Assembly: GCF_021739025.1 (NCBI RefSeq) | Contig: NZ_JAKKOT010000006.1 | Span: 186,001-250,000 of the forward strand | Reading direction: 5' to 3' | DNA length: 64,000 bases | Source: Gordonia liuliyuniae | GTDB lineage: Bacteria; Actinomycetota; Actinomycetes; Mycobacteriales; Mycobacteriaceae | Shown: piece by piece, positions 48,428-57,970 of the stretch | Layout of the letters: each line of letters starts with the position of its first letter | Numbering within the stretch: the stretch's first letter is position 1 | Program-made: the position numbers and the translations under genes | Notes under the pieces: generated by a model | Told to the model about the DNA's origin: nothing | What the model saw: only the letters and a program-made list of their open reading frames with translations | Database searches by the model: none

Positions 48428-49851
48428 GCGGCGGACGCGACTGCGCGGAAACCGATCACCGCGCTCTCGGTGTCAGCGACGGTCACTTCGACGGTGCAGG
48501 CGGCGCCTGCTGCGGGAGCGTCGGCGCACGGACCGACGATCGCGGGCGCGGAGACGAACACCTCGGCGGACCGTTCGCCGTTCGGGTCACGCATGACGAC
48601 AGCGTCGAATCGGGCGCCGATCTGGTCGGCGAGGACGACCGCCTCGGTGAGGTCGACGCTGCGACGTTCAGCGGTGGACGCACGCTGGTCCGACGAGGCC
48701 ATCGTCTTACGCAGCGAGCCGAGCGCGGCCGCCACCCAGTCGGGGACGTCGCGGCCGCTTGTGACGGCGAGGCACACTTCGGTCACGTACCTGTCACCGA
48801 GCCGCCGCAACGGCGCCGTGGCGTGCGCGTAGACGCCGCCCACGCCGGCGTGCACGACGTCGGCGTCCCGATAGTCGGTGCCCGGCTCGAGCGACAGATA
48901 GCCGGATCCGCGCATGAGGCGTGCGCCGACCGTCATCAACGCGAGGGTCGTCGGCGCGTCGGCAGGCAGGGCCGCAAGGAACTCTCCCGGCGACGCTCCG
49001 TCCGCCCATGTGACGCCGAGATGCTGCGCGGCGGCACGGAGTTCAGTGATCGCCTGATCGGAGGCCGGTGGCACCGTCCGCAACAGACCGATCCCCGCTT
49101 TGCGCTGGATGTCGCCTGCGCACATGCCGACGAGCAGGGAGACCTGGGCGTTCCAGTCGTCAGCTGGAGTGCGCGGCGCCATCTGCAGCGTCCACGCGCG
49201 ACCGCCTTCGTGCGGCACGATCTCTTGATCGGGCAGGTCGAGTTGGACGGCGCCGCGCTGCAGCGACCAGTCGCGTCGGGTCCGCCCGAACGCGGGTAGC
49301 GCGGCGATCGACGGGTGCAGGGTGCCTGCGTCGTAGGCGGTCATGACGTCCGCGTAGTCGAACCGTTCCCGGGAGCGGATGGTCGCTCGTTCGACGTCGA
49401 CGGCGACCACGTCGCCGGAGCCGTCGACTCGGACGGTCCACAGCACCGCGGGACGGACCTGGTCGGGCAGCAGGGATCCGATGCCTTCGGACAGCGGCCG
49501 CGGATGGAGCGGGACGCTGCCGTCGGGAAAGTACATCGTCTGGCCGCGTTCGTGACTCTCGGTGTCGATCGCACCGCCGGGTTCGACGAGCGCGGCGACA
49601 TCCGCGATCGCGTAGTGCACGAGGAATCCGTCGCCGTCGGCCACCACGTGGAGTGCTTGGTCCAAGTCTTTGGAGCCGGGCGGGTCGATGGTGACGAACT
49701 CGATGGCGGTGCGGTCGACACGTCCATCGCCGAACCGGTCCGCGGCGCTCTGGGCCTCCGCGGTCGCCTCCGGCGGGAAGTCGGCGGTGAGATCGAGTTC
49801 GCGGCGAATGCGGTCGAAGTCGATGGTCGGGGCGAACACTCTGCGCTGCAT
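48412..49851 (-). CDS. RNB-domain ribonuclease (RNase II/R family)
   Basis: About 479 aa. A 3'-5' exoribonuclease of the RNB superfamily: DPPGSKDLDQALHV carries the metal-binding acidic residues, followed by HYAIADVAALV, FPDGSVPLHPRPLSEG and the late YAHATAPLRRLGDRYV block. Cold-shock and S1 RNA-binding domains of full RNase R are missing or much reduced. ATG 49851 is chosen; GTG 49839 has better ribosome-site spacing. It sits directly downstream of the RNase P RNA on the same strand, an RNA-processing pairing that may be chance. Confidence 0.9.
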   Translation of the reverse strand: MQRRVFAPTIDFDRIRRELDLTADFPPEATAEAQSAADRFGDGRVDRTAIEFVTIDPPGSKDLDQALHVVADGDGFLVHYAIADVAALVEPGGAIDTESHERGQTMYFPDGSVPLHPRPLSEGIGSLLPDQVRPAVLWTVRVDGSGDVVAVDVERATIRSRERFDYADVMTAYDAGTLHPSIAALPAFGRTRRDWSLQRGAVQLDLPDQEIVPHEGGRAWTLQMAPRTPADDWNAQVSLLVGMCAGDIQRKAGIGLLRTVPPASDQAITELRAAAQHLGVTWADGASPGEFLAALPADAPTTLALMTVGARLMRGSGYLSLEPGTDYRDADVVHAGVGGVYAHATAPLRRLGDRYVTEVCLAVTSGRDVPDWVAAALGSLRKTMASSDQRASTAERRSVDLTEAVVLADQIGARFDAVVMRDPNGERSAEVFVSAPAIVGPCADAPAAGAACTVEVTVADTESAVIGFRAVASAAQSLR

Positions 49852-49880
49852 GCCCCTGAATGTAGCGCTCCCCCGGTGTG

Positions 49881-50304
<424 letters not shown>

Positions 50305-50309
50305 GTTCG

Positions 50310-50339
50310 AGAATACCGCCTTCGGGTCCGTCGAGCGAA
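50310..50339 (-). promoter_or_regulatory. candidate rnpB promoter
   Basis: On the minus strand TTCGCT (50339-50334) and TATTCT (50315-50310) are 18 bp apart, and TATTCT ends about 6 nt before the deduced RNA 5' end, as expected for a -10 element. Confidence 0.6.
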
Positions 50340-50349
50340 GTCGAGACGG

Positions 50350-51018
50350 CTACTGCAGGTGCGCCGTATCGTTCACCAGCCGAACCACGGACCCGCCGTC
50401 CGGGTAGAACTCGACGATCGAGTACGAGGCGAGGTCCAGATGCAGGCGAAACAACAGTTCCGGGCCGACGCCGAGCGCGCCGCGCAGAAACGTCTTGATC
50501 GGCGTCACATGGCTGACGGCCAGGATCGTCCGCCCGGCATACTGGTCGACGAGGTCGTCGCGGACCTGTCCGATACGCTCACCGACCTGCGCGAAACTCT
50601 CCCCGTTCGGCGGGGTGACGCTCACGTCGCTCAACCACCGACGATGCAGTCGTCCGTCGTTCTCGGCGGCTTCGGAGAACGTCAACCCCTCCCAGTCGCC
50701 GAAGTCGGTCTCGATCAGACCGTCGTGGACGGTCACGTCGAGCCCGAGGACGCGGGCCGCGAACTCGGCGGTAGCACGCGCTCGCGTCAACGGCGACGAC
50801 ACGATGGCGTCGATCTGCCCGAACGGCGCGGCGGCGAGCCGTGTGGCGGCAGCAGCCGCCTGCTCGAGGCCGATGTCGCTGAGGGCCGGGTCGCCGTGAC
50901 CGGAGTAGCGACGTTCCACCGAGAGCGGCGTCTGCCCGTGACGCAGCAGCACGAGGCGAGTCGGCGGTGCCGTCTGGCCGTGCCAATCCGGGCTGCCACC
51001 GGCTGCTGATCTGCTCAC
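50350..51018 (-). CDS. histidine phosphatase (phosphoglycerate mutase superfamily, CobC-like)
   Basis: 222 aa with the superfamily core: LLRHGQT (phospho-His) near residue 29, SSPLTRARAT, the acidic ETDFGDWEGLT near 105 and VSHVTPIK near 170. GTG 51018 overlaps the stop of the zinc-ribbon gene (GTGA). In M. tuberculosis the protein here (Rv2228c) fuses an N-terminal RNase HI to this phosphatase, which acts on alpha-ribazole phosphate. No RNase HI domain precedes it here. With cobS, cobU-cobT and cobD in the window, a role as alpha-ribazole phosphatase is plausible. Confidence 0.88.
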   Translation of the reverse strand: MSRSAAGGSPDWHGQTAPPTRLVLLRHGQTPLSVERRYSGHGDPALSDIGLEQAAAAATRLAAAPFGQIDAIVSSPLTRARATAEFAARVLGLDVTVHDGLIETDFGDWEGLTFSEAAENDGRLHRRWLSDVSVTPPNGESFAQVGERIGQVRDDLVDQYAGRTILAVSHVTPIKTFLRGALGVGPELLFRLHLDLASYSIVEFYPDGGSVVRLVNDTAHLQ

Positions 51019-51773
51019 TCCGGGCGCCCCTGTCCCGGGAGCCCGGAGTGGTTCGTCCGCACCATGATCGCGCCGCACTCCTCGCAGCGAAGTACCTCGT
51101 CCTCGTCGGCTGCGGCGATCCGCGACAGGGTGCGCGGGTCGAGTTCCATGCGGCACGCACCGCAGCGGCGCGCCTGCACGAGGCCCGCACCGACCTGGCC
51201 GCGGCCACGGAGACCTTCGTAGATGCCGACGAGATCGGCGTCGATCGACGCCGTCAACGCGGCGCGGCGCTCCGCGAGGTCGGTGGCTCGGGCATCGACG
51301 GCCGCTGCGCTCTTGTCGCGTTTCGCGACGAGTTCGAGTTCGTTCTCGGTCAACGTCAGCAGGGTGGCCTCGGCGCGGTCGGCCTCGGTAGCCGTCGCCT
51401 CCTGCTGTTCCATCAGTTCGAGCATCTCGCCTTCGAGGTCGTCGCGGCGGCGCTCGAGCGATTCGAGTTCACGCTGGAGTTCGGCGACCGCCTTGTGCCC
51501 CACCGTGCCCGCGTCGATGGACGCCTTGTCCCGTGCGACGTGCTCGGTCATGCCGGCGAGTTCACGCTCGAACTTCTCGTAGACCGTCGCGAGATCGTCG
51601 ACTGCGACCCGCGATGACGCGACGTCCTCGCGAGCGGCGTCGAGCCTGGTCGCCAGGTCGGCGAGTTCGGCGTCCTCGGGCAGGTTCTTCCGGCCGTGCG
51701 CGGTCTTGGCGATCTCCGCGTCGAGATCGGCGAGGTCGAGCAGCATTCGCTGCGCGGCGGCAGAGGCTTTCAT
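51015..51773 (-). CDS. coiled-coil protein with C-terminal C4 zinc ribbon
   Basis: 252 aa, mostly a long coiled coil (about 5-190, rich in Glu, Arg, Ala), ending in a zinc ribbon with RRCGACRM and LRCEECGAI (two CX2C pairs). It belongs to the family of Rv2229c, whose function is unknown though nucleic-acid binding is often suggested. ATG 51773 has AGGAG upstream; the frame continues upstream within the NIF3 gene as a shadow. It is part of a five-gene minus-strand run with ATGA- or GTGA-type joins at most borders. Confidence 0.9.
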   Translation of the reverse strand: MKASAAAQRMLLDLADLDAEIAKTAHGRKNLPEDAELADLATRLDAAREDVASSRVAVDDLATVYEKFERELAGMTEHVARDKASIDAGTVGHKAVAELQRELESLERRRDDLEGEMLELMEQQEATATEADRAEATLLTLTENELELVAKRDKSAAAVDARATDLAERRAALTASIDADLVGIYEGLRGRGQVGAGLVQARRCGACRMELDPRTLSRIAAADEDEVLRCEECGAIMVRTNHSGLPGQGRPE

Positions 51774-51786
51774 TGGCACACTCCTG

Positions 51787-52911
51787 TCACACGGGTCGTC
51801 GGGCGACGACGCCGAAAGGGTCGGTAGGCGGCGCGAAGACACTCGTCTCGCAGCCGAAATCGCTGAGCAGTGCGGCGGCCTGGGCGCACCACGGAAACTC
51901 GGTCGACCAGTGGCCAGCATCGACGAGGGCCGGGCCGCCGTCACGTCGTGCCTCGTCCACCACGTGGTGGCGGAGGTCGCCCGTCACGTAGGCGTCGACG
52001 CCCGCGCGGGCCGCGGCCGATACGAGTGAGTCGCCCGCGCCGCCGCACACGGCGACGGTCTCGATCATCGCTGACGGGTCGCCCGAGGCCCGCACCGGCC
52101 AGGCCGACTTCGGAAGCGACGCGTCGACGTGGGCGACGAACTCGTCCAACCGCATCGGTGCCGGGAGCCGTCCGATCCGGCCGAGTCCGAGGTCGCTGTC
52201 GACGGGCGCCTGCTCGAAGACGTCGAAGGCGGGTTCCTCGTACGGGTGCGACGAACGGAGTGCGGCGAGGACGGCTGAGCGCGCACGTCGCGGCGCGACG
52301 ATCTCGACGCGTTCCTCGTCGACGCGGGTCAGTTCGCCGACACCGCCGATCGCCGGGGACGCGTTCCCCACCGGCAGGAACTGTCCGGTGCCGACCACGC
52401 CCCACCGGCAGTCGCGGTAGTCGCCGACCGCGCCCGCGCCGACCGCGAACATCGCTTCACTCACCTGGTCGACGTTGGCTTCGGGAACCATCACGACCCA
52501 CTTGTCGAGGGTCGGAGCCGGTTCGGCATCGAGGGGGGCCGTGTCGGAGAGCCCGATCGCGTCAGCGAGCGCGTCCGACACGCCGGGGCGGGCCTTGTCG
52601 GCGTTCGTGTGCGCCGAGTACAAGCCGCACCCCGCGCGGATCAGGCGGTGCACGAGCCGACCCTTCGCCGTGTCGACGCCGACGCCGGTCACCCCGCGCA
52701 TCAACAGCGGGTGGTGCGCCAACACGAGCCGGGCCCCGGTGTCGACGGCTTCGTCGACGACGGCGTCGGTCACGTCGACACACACCAGCACCTTGTCTGC
52801 GGCTTCGGAAGGGTCACCGCAGACCAGGCCGACCGCGTCCCACGATTCGGCGAGCCGAGGCGGATACGCGTGCTCCAATCGGCCGATCACGTCCGCGAGC
52901 GTACGAGTCAT
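51787..52911 (-). CDS. NIF3/DUF34 dinuclear-metal protein
   Basis: 374 aa of the NIF3-like family: LAESWDAVGLVCGD near residue 18, LVLAHHPLL near 60, SAHTNAD near 95, an inserted PII-like middle domain (about 125-240), and TGDLRHHVVDEA and DAGHWSTE near the end. His, Asp and Glu in these blocks hold two metal ions. Described as GTP cyclohydrolase type 2-like in databases, but its true role is unsettled. It overlaps the aminotransferase stop (ATGA) and corresponds to Rv2230c. Confidence 0.92.
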   Translation of the reverse strand: MTRTLADVIGRLEHAYPPRLAESWDAVGLVCGDPSEAADKVLVCVDVTDAVVDEAVDTGARLVLAHHPLLMRGVTGVGVDTAKGRLVHRLIRAGCGLYSAHTNADKARPGVSDALADAIGLSDTAPLDAEPAPTLDKWVVMVPEANVDQVSEAMFAVGAGAVGDYRDCRWGVVGTGQFLPVGNASPAIGGVGELTRVDEERVEIVAPRRARSAVLAALRSSHPYEEPAFDVFEQAPVDSDLGLGRIGRLPAPMRLDEFVAHVDASLPKSAWPVRASGDPSAMIETVAVCGGAGDSLVSAAARAGVDAYVTGDLRHHVVDEARRDGGPALVDAGHWSTEFPWCAQAAALLSDFGCETSVFAPPTDPFGVVARRPV

Positions 52912-53984
52912 CTCGTCGGGGCTCCTGTCTCGAGTCGGTTCTTCACATCTTGCATGGCGTCGACGAGCGCGTCGCACACTTCACGCGGACGCACCGCCAG
53001 CCGCAGGTGGTCGCCGGTCAACCCGTGAAAGTTGGCACAGCTGCGCACGGAGAATCCTCGTGCGGCGAGCTCGTCTTTCCACCGCCACCCGTCCGGCACC
53101 CGCACCAGCACGTACGGGGCGCGCGGATCGGCTTCCGGCGTCAACCCGATCGCCGCGAGCCGTTCGACGAGGTGAAGTCGTTCGGCGGCCACCGCGTGCG
53201 CCTGACCGCGGGCGTACTCCTGCCCGTCGGGCCCGAGGCACGCGCCGAGCGCGGCGAGCGTCAATGTCCCGACCGCCCAGTGTCGCCGCCCAGCCGTCAT
53301 CGCGGCGATGAGTTCCGGTGCCGCCAACAGGTATCCGGCGCGCAGCCCGGCCAGCCCGTAGGTCTTGGTGATCGACCGCACGACGATCACATCGTCGGCA
53401 GGCACTCGGGCGACCGACTCCGGCTCGAGGCGGTCGCCGGCGAGGGTGAGGTCGGCGAACGCCTCGTCGACGACGACGATCCGGCCCGGCCGTCGCAGCG
53501 CGAGCACGTCCGCAGCCGGGTGCAGCACCGAGGTCGGGTTCGTCGGATTGCCGAGCACGACCATGTCGGCGTCGTCGGGCACCGCCGCGTCGGCGAGCAG
53601 CCACGGCGCGGACGGCGTGACGTGGCTGATCCGCGCGCCCGACGCTGCGAGCACTCGTTCGGGCTCGGTGAACGAGGGCTGGATCAACGCGACGTGGCGG
53701 GGCGCCAGGCCGGCAAGCAGTTCGAACCCCTCCGCAGCACCGCCGAGGAGCAGCACCTCGTCGGGGCGACGCCGATGCAGGTCGGCGGCCCGCCGGACGA
53801 CGTCTTGCGTCTCCACCGCGGACGGGTACGCCGCAAGGTCGGCGATCCGCCCGTGTAACGCCCGCGCGACGAACTCGGGCGGTCCCGGACGGACGTTGAC
53901 CGCGAAGTCGACGAGCCCCGCCTGTACGTCGGCGTCACCGTGCCGACCACGGTCGTACAGGTGGGCGGGCACGTCGACTGTCAT
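52908..53984 (-). CDS. cobC: class I/II aminotransferase, CobC/CobD-like
   Basis: 358-aa fold type I PLP enzyme resembling threonine-phosphate decarboxylase and histidinol-phosphate aminotransferase: LGNPTNPTS near residue 143, VVDEAFADL near 168, the PLP lysine in SITKTYGLAGLRAGY near 205, and LRLAVR at the end. In M. tuberculosis the homologue Rv2231c is called CobC; such enzymes make aminopropanol phosphate for cobalamin. ATG 53984 has GGA upstream. It opens the minus-strand run and diverges from the HAD gene. Confidence 0.86.
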   Translation of the reverse strand: MTVDVPAHLYDRGRHGDADVQAGLVDFAVNVRPGPPEFVARALHGRIADLAAYPSAVETQDVVRRAADLHRRRPDEVLLLGGAAEGFELLAGLAPRHVALIQPSFTEPERVLAASGARISHVTPSAPWLLADAAVPDDADMVVLGNPTNPTSVLHPAADVLALRRPGRIVVVDEAFADLTLAGDRLEPESVARVPADDVIVVRSITKTYGLAGLRAGYLLAAPELIAAMTAGRRHWAVGTLTLAALGACLGPDGQEYARGQAHAVAAERLHLVERLAAIGLTPEADPRAPYVLVRVPDGWRWKDELAARGFSVRSCANFHGLTGDHLRLAVRPREVCDALVDAMQDVKNRLETGAPTR

Positions 53985-54014
53985 GATGGTCCAGCCTACG
54001 TGCACGATGGAAGC

Positions 54015-54713
54015 ATGATTCCGGCCCCGACCCCCACGATGACGGACACGGTTCTGCTGTTCGACCTCGACGGCACCATCACCGACAGCTACCCGGGGAT
54101 CAGCCGTTCGTTCCTGTACGCGCTCGACGTCCTCGGCGAACCCGCTCCGCCGACCGAGTTCCTGCAGACGATCGTCGGTCCGCCGCTGGTCGAGTCACTG
54201 CGTGCGCTCGGATACGACGAGGCGACGTCGGCGGCCGGGGTACGCGCGTATCGCGCCCGCTACGACGTCACCGGCTGGCTCGAGAACTCGGTGTACGACG
54301 GGATGGCCGAACTGCTGGCCGACCTGGCGGACGACGGTCGCACGTTGGCGCTCGCGACGAGCAAGAACGAACAGATCGCCCGCAACATCGTCGACCATTT
54401 CGGTTTGACCTCGTATTTCACGTTCATCGGAGGCGCAGACGATGGCGCGGGTCGGATCGGCAAAGAGGCTGTGGTGCGGTATGTTCTCGGCGCCCTCGAC
54501 ATCACTGGCGAGACCGAACGGGTGCTGATGATCGGCGACCGGTCGCACGACGTCGACGGTGCGGCGGCATGCCGGGTCCCCGCGCTCGGCGTCCGGTGGG
54601 GTTACGCTCACGCAGGAGAGTTGGAGGCCGCCCTCGATCGTGCGGGCGCCCCGGGACAGAACGAGCGGATCGTCGAGACGGTTCCGCAACTGCGAAAGGT
54701 ACTCGGTGTCTGA
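54015..54713 (+). CDS. HAD-superfamily hydrolase (PtkA/Gph-like)
   Basis: 232 aa: motif I FDLDGTITDS near residue 14, motif II ATSKN near 113, and motif III/IV KEAVVRYVL and IGDRSHDVDGA, the set for phosphoglycolate-phosphatase-like HAD enzymes. In M. tuberculosis the gene before ptpA, Rv2232, encodes PtkA, a HAD-fold protein reported as a tyrosine kinase acting on PtpA. The gene pair here is the same and overlaps by 8 bp, so a functional link is likely. ATG 54015 or ATG 54039. Confidence 0.88.
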   Translation: MIPAPTPTMTDTVLLFDLDGTITDSYPGISRSFLYALDVLGEPAPPTEFLQTIVGPPLVESLRALGYDEATSAAGVRAYRARYDVTGWLENSVYDGMAELLADLADDGRTLALATSKNEQIARNIVDHFGLTSYFTFIGGADDGAGRIGKEAVVRYVLGALDITGETERVLMIGDRSHDVDGAAACRVPALGVRWGYAHAGELEAALDRAGAPGQNERIVETVPQLRKVLGV

Positions 54714-55209
54714 CAACGCGGGAGCTTCGGCTGCAGGCCGCGTCCTGCACATCTGTTTCGTCTGCTCGGGCAACATCTGCCGGTCCCCGATGGCGGCGTC
54801 GATCTTCACGCACGCCGTCGAACAGGCCGGACTGTCCGACCGGCTCCGCGTGACGAGTGCGGGAACCGGCGGCTGGCACGTCGGCGACCCCGCAGACAAC
54901 CGTGCCCGCACCGAACTGTTGGCGCACGGCTACTCGGATGCGCACGTGGCGTCCGGGTTGACACCCGACCACCTGTCGGCTGATCTGCTCGTGGCCGCCG
55001 ACCGAGGGCACGTGGCGGAGTTGGAGCGCAAACGTCTCGGCGACCGGGTCCGACTCCTGCGCAGCTTCGATCCCGACGCCGACGGCGAGGACGTTCCCGA
55101 CCCGTACTACGGGACGCCGGACGACTTCGAGCTGGTGCGCGAACAGGTGGAGGCGGCGATCCCCGGTCTGCTCGCGTGGACCGGCGAGACGCTGGCCACT
55201 CGCGACTGA
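54706..55209 (+). CDS. ptpA: low-molecular-weight protein tyrosine phosphatase
   Basis: 167 aa. The P-loop FVCSGNICRSP carries the nucleophilic Cys and Arg (CX5R), and the general acid Asp is in VPDPYYG near residue 128. GTG 54706 has AAAGG at good spacing; earlier in-frame sequence is antisense to nothing real. PtpA of M. tuberculosis is secreted into macrophages, but in this organism only tyrosine dephosphorylation is supported. It overlaps the HAD gene by 8 bp. Confidence 0.94.
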   Translation: MSDNAGASAAGRVLHICFVCSGNICRSPMAASIFTHAVEQAGLSDRLRVTSAGTGGWHVGDPADNRARTELLAHGYSDAHVASGLTPDHLSADLLVAADRGHVAELERKRLGDRVRLLRSFDPDADGEDVPDPYYGTPDDFELVREQVEAAIPGLLAWTGETLATRD

Positions 55210-55225
55210 GACGTATCCTGAGTAT

Positions 55226-56194
55226 GTGCGCGTCCTTCGTTCGTTCCTCAAGCCCGGATGGCTGCTGCTCGTACTGTTCGTAGTGGCATTCGCGGCGGCC
55301 TGTTTCGCGATCCTCGCGCCGTGGCAGCTCGGGAAGAACAGCGACACCGAACACCGGAACGACCTGATCCGCGCCGCAGTCGACACCGACGCGGTCCCGA
55401 TCGATCAGCTGGCTCCGCCGGGGCGGCCCCTCGACCCGAACAACGAGTGGCACGAGGTGACGCTGCGCGGCCGGTATCTGCCCGACGATCAGGTGATGCT
55501 GCGCTTCCGCTACTCGCAGGAACGGCCCGCGGTGGAAGCGTTGACGCCGTTCCGGATCTCCGGCTCGGACCGGGTGATCCTGGTGAACCGCGGCATCGTT
55601 GCGAACAGCGAGAACGGTCAGGTCAATGTCCCGGCGACGCCGTCGGACGAGGTGACGATCGCGGCTCGGCTCCGCAAGTCCGAGGGCACCAGTCCCGGCA
55701 AGGAGCCGCGAGCAGAAGGCGGTCAGTCGACGGCGTACACGATCGACGCCGCGCAACTGTCGCGTCTCACCGGGTTGACGATGGATCCGTACTACCTGCA
55801 GTTGTCGCCGAACCAGCCGGGATCGCTGGGCGAGATCGAACTGCCGCAACTCGAGTCGGGCCCGTTCCTCTCCTACGGTCTGCAGTGGCTGGCGTTCGGT
55901 GTGATGGTTCCGCTCGGTGCCGCCTACTTCATCTACAGCGAGGTCAAGGCCCGGCGTGCTCGCCGCGGGGCGGACAACGGTGACGGGGACCAGGGCGAGG
56001 TCGCCGTCGTCGAGGCTCCTCCGGCGACGAGTCGGTCCGAACGTGAACGCGTCCGGCAGAGTCTCCGCGAAGCGGGCTCCCGGTCGGGTAACGACGTCGA
56101 CATCACCTCCGGCGGTCAGATCGGCGACGGTTCCGCGCCCACCGCTGCCGACGACGCCGTCAGGACGAAACTGGCCCAGCGCTACGGCAAGTGA
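55226..56194 (+). CDS. SURF1-family cytochrome oxidase assembly protein
   Basis: 322 aa: membrane helices near residues 12-32 and 217-237 bracket the SURF1 domain (APWQLGKN, WHEVTLRGRYL, ILVNRGIV, LQLSPNQPG). The soluble C-terminal tail after 245 is charged and unusual for SURF1 but common in actinobacteria. It assists haem insertion in subunit I of the aa3 oxidase, whose other subunits are encoded at 7.7-14.5 kb. GTG 55226. It overlaps the convergent cobD by 13 bp. Confidence 0.92.
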   Translation: MRVLRSFLKPGWLLLVLFVVAFAAACFAILAPWQLGKNSDTEHRNDLIRAAVDTDAVPIDQLAPPGRPLDPNNEWHEVTLRGRYLPDDQVMLRFRYSQERPAVEALTPFRISGSDRVILVNRGIVANSENGQVNVPATPSDEVTIAARLRKSEGTSPGKEPRAEGGQSTAYTIDAAQLSRLTGLTMDPYYLQLSPNQPGSLGEIELPQLESGPFLSYGLQWLAFGVMVPLGAAYFIYSEVKARRARRGADNGDGDQGEVAVVEAPPATSRSERERVRQSLREAGSRSGNDVDITSGGQIGDGSAPTAADDAVRTKLAQRYGK

Positions 56195-57105
56195 CGTCGT
56201 CCTTCGCCGACGATGATTCGCAAGGCGACCGCGGCCAACGCGCTCGCCCGTTGCACGCGCCGTGACAGCGTGACCGCTGCCCGCAGGTCGGCGGCGCGGG
56301 GTTCGGGCCCGACCCCGAGTCGCGGTCGGTCCTCTACGCCGTGCGGGTACTCGGTCCGCCCGCCGAGGCCGATCCCCAGCGCTCCGGCGAACGCCGCCTC
56401 CACGACGCCCGCGTTCGGGCTGGGGTGCTGCCCGGCGTCGCGGCGGACGGCGATCCACGCCTCACGCGGTCGGCCCGAGAGCGCACCGACCAGAGCGGCC
56501 GTCGCGCGGGCCGGCGCGTAGTTCGCGGCGTCGTCGAGCCGCGCGGACGCCCACCCGAATCGCAGATACTTCTCCGACCGGTACCCGACCATGGCGTCGA
56601 GGGTGTTCGCCGCGCGGTATCCGAGCAGCCCCGGCGCCCCGGCGATGGCGCCCCAGAACAGCGGTGCGACGGCCGCGTCGGACGTGTTCTCGGCGATCGA
56701 TTCCACTGCGGCACGGCAGATCCCGGCTTCGTCGAGTCGTGTCGTGTCCCGTCCGACGAGGCCTGCGACCCGAGTTCTGGCGCCGTCGACGTCACCTGCG
56801 TCGAGTGCGTCGGCGATCTCGTCGCCGATCCGGCACAGGGACGTCCCGCCCAGCGCGCTGAACGCCGCCGCCGTCGTCCCTGCGGAGCCGAGACGACGGG
56901 CGAGTACGCCTGCCAGCACACCGATGCCGATCCACCACCCCGCGAACACCGCGCCGCGTACTCGATCGTCGCGGTAGAGGACCTTCTCCGACGCTGCGAC
57001 GCCACTCCCGAACACGGCGACGGGATGACCGCGCTGCGGGTCGCCGAACAGCGCGTCGAAGAGAGTTCCGGCAGCGAGCCCGCCGGTGTCGGCATGGTGG
57101 CGCAT
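56182..57105 (-). CDS. cobD: adenosylcobinamide-phosphate synthase (CobD/CbiB)
   Basis: Membrane enzyme attaching aminopropanol (phosphate) to adenosylcobyric acid; 307 aa with four to five hydrophobic segments. Family blocks: FGDPQRGHPVAVFG near residue 20, SIAENTSDAAVAPLFW near 145, NTLDAMVGYRSEKY near 175 and the FGWASARLDD region. ATG 57105 is chosen; the longer frame is a shadow of the methyltransferase-like gene. It works with the CobC-like aminotransferase before the CobU step. Confidence 0.94.
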   Translation of the reverse strand: MRHHADTGGLAAGTLFDALFGDPQRGHPVAVFGSGVAASEKVLYRDDRVRGAVFAGWWIGIGVLAGVLARRLGSAGTTAAAFSALGGTSLCRIGDEIADALDAGDVDGARTRVAGLVGRDTTRLDEAGICRAAVESIAENTSDAAVAPLFWGAIAGAPGLLGYRAANTLDAMVGYRSEKYLRFGWASARLDDAANYAPARATAALVGALSGRPREAWIAVRRDAGQHPSPNAGVVEAAFAGALGIGLGGRTEYPHGVEDRPRLGVGPEPRAADLRAAVTLSRRVQRASALAAVALRIIVGEGRRHLP

Positions 57106-57142
57106 CGGGTGATCGTATCGATCGCCGATATCATCGGTCCTC

Positions 57143-57958
57143 ATGGCCGCCTCCCGCCCGACGCCCGAACCCGGCGTCTTCGACATCTCAACCGGCACAG
57201 CCGAACTAGTGCACAGTGTGGACGGCGGCTGGCTGCTGTCGATCAACGGGGCGCAGAGCAGCCACATCGACCCGGACCGGCCGGACCAGCTCGACTTCGA
57301 GTACATGCGGCAGGCGTCGGCCGCCATCGCCGACAAGTACCGTGATCCCGCGACGCCGCTGCGCGTCCTGCATCTCGGGGCGGCCGCGTGTGCGCTCCCC
57401 CGGTATCTGTCGCACGTGTACCCGCAGTCCCGGCACGTCGCCGTGGAGATCGACGCTGAACTGGCCCGCCTCGCCCGTGAATGGTTCGACCTGCCGCGTG
57501 CTCCCCGACTGCGCATCCGGGTCGGCGACGCACGCGAGGTCACGGAGAGTCTCCGCGAACAGACGCGCGACGTGGTGATGCGTGACGCGTTCAGCGGCAG
57601 CGTGACTCCGGAACATCTGACGACGGTCGAGTTCACCCGTGCGGTTCAGCGAGTGCTGGTGCCGGGCGGACTCTACATCGCGAACTGCGGCGGTCATCGA
57701 GATCTGGCGTCGGTGCGTTCGGAGGTGTCGACGATCGCGGATGTCTTCGCGAACGTCGAGCTGATCTCCGACCCGGCGATGTTCAAGGGGCGGCGCAGTG
57801 GGAACGTCGTCGTCGTAGCAGGCGACGGCGCGCTGCCCGACTCAGCCGACCTGGAGCGGGCTCTGCGATCGGATCCCGAGCCGTCCAGGCTGATGGCCGG
57901 TCGCGACGCCTCCGCGTTCGGATCCGGCAAAGTCCGGCACGATGAGTCGCCCGCGTAG
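57143..57958 (+). CDS. spermidine synthase-like methyltransferase-fold protein
   Basis: 271 aa with a Rossmann-like core resembling polyamine aminopropyltransferases: LDFEYMRQ, LHLGAAACALPRYL (nucleotide-binding loop), VEIDAELARLAREWF with the acidic end of strand 2, VGDAREV, and DVVMRDAF in place of the family catalytic Asp loop. The N-terminal beta domain is short. Such actinobacterial proteins are usually annotated only as spermidine synthase-like, and their substrates are unknown. It diverges from cobD by 37 bp. Confidence 0.82.
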   Translation: MAASRPTPEPGVFDISTGTAELVHSVDGGWLLSINGAQSSHIDPDRPDQLDFEYMRQASAAIADKYRDPATPLRVLHLGAAACALPRYLSHVYPQSRHVAVEIDAELARLAREWFDLPRAPRLRIRVGDAREVTESLREQTRDVVMRDAFSGSVTPEHLTTVEFTRAVQRVLVPGGLYIANCGGHRDLASVRSEVSTIADVFANVELISDPAMFKGRRSGNVVVVAGDGALPDSADLERALRSDPEPSRLMAGRDASAFGSGKVRHDESPA

Positions 57959-57970
57959 GCGGCGGGTCGT

